From Candidatus Rokuibacteriota bacterium (GTDB taxonomy: Bacteria > Methylomirabilota > Methylomirabilia > Rokubacteriales > CSP1-6): 6,620 bases of DNA. The stretch lies in NCBI GenBank assembly GCA_016201645.1, contig JACQCL010000177.1, forward strand, positions 1-6,620. Reading direction: 5' to 3'. The notes under the pieces are model-generated. The model worked only from the letters and a program-made list of their open reading frames with translations. It made no database searches and was not told the origin of the DNA. The position numbers and the translations under genes are program-made. How positions within the stretch are numbered: the stretch's first letter is position 1; each line of letters starts with the position of its first letter. Of this stretch, positions 6,057-6,620 are shown piece after piece.

Positions 6057-6620
6057 CTAGCCGTCGAACAGGGAGAGCTGCGGAGTCACTTCGCGCTGGA
6101 ACCCGACTCGGTAGTCGCCCGTGAAGCAGGCGTGACAGAAGTGGCTCGGATCGGAGCCCGTGGACTTGAGCATCCCGTCCAGGGACAGGTAGCCCAGGCT
6201 GTCGGCCCCGAGGTAACGACGGATTTCCTCCACGTCGTGGCTCGAGGCGATCAGCTCCTTGCGAGTCGGCGTGTCAATCCCGTAGTAGCAGGGCCAGTGG
6301 ATCGGCGGCGAAGAGATCCGCACGTGCACCTCGCGCGCGCCCGCGCCTCGGATCATCTTGACGATCTTCCGACTGGTCGTCCCGCGGACGATCGAGTCGT
6401 CCACCACGACGACCCGCCGCCCCTCGAGCGTCTCCCGGACAGGGTTCAGCTTCACCTTCACGCCAAAGTGGCGGATCCCCTGCCGGGGCTCGATGAAGGT
6501 CCGCCCCACGTAGTGGTTCCGAATCAGTCCCACCTGGAAGGGGATGCCCGACTCCTCGGAGAAGCCGAGCGCGGCCCCCATGCCCGAATCGGGGACCGGG
6601 ATCACGATGTCGGCCTGAGC
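6057..6620 (-). CDS. purF: Amidophosphoribosyltransferase, C-terminal part, truncated by window edge
   Basis: The committed first step of purine synthesis: PRPP + glutamine gives phosphoribosylamine. The visible 187 residues start inside the phosphoribosyltransferase domain (AQADIVIPVPDSGMGAALGF) and read through to a TAG stop. GLIRNHYVGRTFIEP (31-45 of the visible part), the PRPP-binding loop VVVVDDSIVRGTTS (70-83) and RISSPPIHWPCYYGIDTP (101-118) are all classic PurF. C111 in PCYYGIDT and the pair C162/C165 in HFCHACFTGDY match three of the four [4Fe-4S] ligands of the B. subtilis type enzyme; the fourth would be outside the window. This places it with the Fe-S, propeptide-processed class, not the E. 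coli class. The N-terminal glutaminase domain with its catalytic Cys is missing because of the window edge. An open codon series continues to base 6620, so the first internal GTG at 6605 is not a start. Confidence 0.97.
   Translation of the reverse strand, partial: AQADIVIPVPDSGMGAALGFSEESGIPFQVGLIRNHYVGRTFIEPRQGIRHFGVKVKLNPVRETLEGRRVVVVDDSIVRGTTSRKIVKMIRGAGAREVHVRISSPPIHWPCYYGIDTPTRKELIASSHDVEEIRRYLGADSLGYLSLDGMLKSTGSDPSHFCHACFTGDYRVGFQREVTPQLSLFDG

Noticed and set aside
6036..6058. Possible terminator or attenuator between purF and purM
   Set aside because: The stems are only 4-5 bp, there is no U-tract, and the surrounding genes are clearly one operon.
1..6620. Purine riboswitch, promoter, tRNA, CRISPR or mobile element
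   Set aside because: The window is almost wholly coding and begins mid-operon, so any leader control would lie upstream of purF or earlier genes; no repeat arrays, inverted repeats of IS type or RNA-like sequences were seen.

Overview
The window is a slice of a GC-rich bacterial chromosome. Every gene supported here lies on the minus strand in one compact purine-biosynthesis operon. Read in the direction of transcription (high to low coordinates) the order is purF (3' part), purM, a type II NADH dehydrogenase-like gene, purN, purH, a MerR-type HTH/tetratricopeptide gene, and purD (5' part). The F-M-N-H-D order matches the tail of the Gram-positive-style pur operon (as in Bacillus subtilis). 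Two genes not known to belong to purine synthesis have been spliced in, one between purM and purN and one between purH and purD.

Region by region: 6620-6057 is the PRPP-binding and Fe-S-ligand C-terminal part of amidophosphoribosyltransferase. 6026-4980 is AIR synthetase. 4983-3682 is an FAD/NADH oxidoreductase of the NDH-2 family with an unusual quinone-motif region and a Cys-x-x-Cys tail. 3685-3062 is GAR transformylase. 3062-1476 is the bifunctional PurH. 1479-580 is a 299-residue protein with an N-terminal MerR-like DNA-binding fold and four exact 34-residue TPR units. 583-1 is the N-terminal part of GAR synthetase, cut by the window edge. Five of the six gene junctions overlap by 1 or 4 bases (GTGA, ATGA, TGATG, TTGA, GTGA), so the set is very probably one transcript with translational coupling. 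The only spacer is 30 nt between purF and purM.

Together PurF, PurD, PurN, PurM and PurH cover steps 1, 2, 3, 5 and the last two steps of de novo IMP synthesis. PurL/Q/S, PurE/K, PurC and PurB are not in the window. The two inserted genes are the points of interest: a respiratory-type flavoprotein and a putative regulator or scaffold, both locked translationally to purine enzymes.

Organism: high GC, an Fe-S type PurF, GTG and TTG starts and the MerR-TPR protein would fit an uncultivated soil or subsurface lineage (for example Rokubacteria/NC10-like, deltaproteobacterial or acidobacterial). This is a guess from general features and the sequence alone does not settle it. I see no RNA genes, mobile elements, CRISPR arrays, terminators or promoters. 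The large plus-strand open frames are antisense shadows of GC-rich genes.
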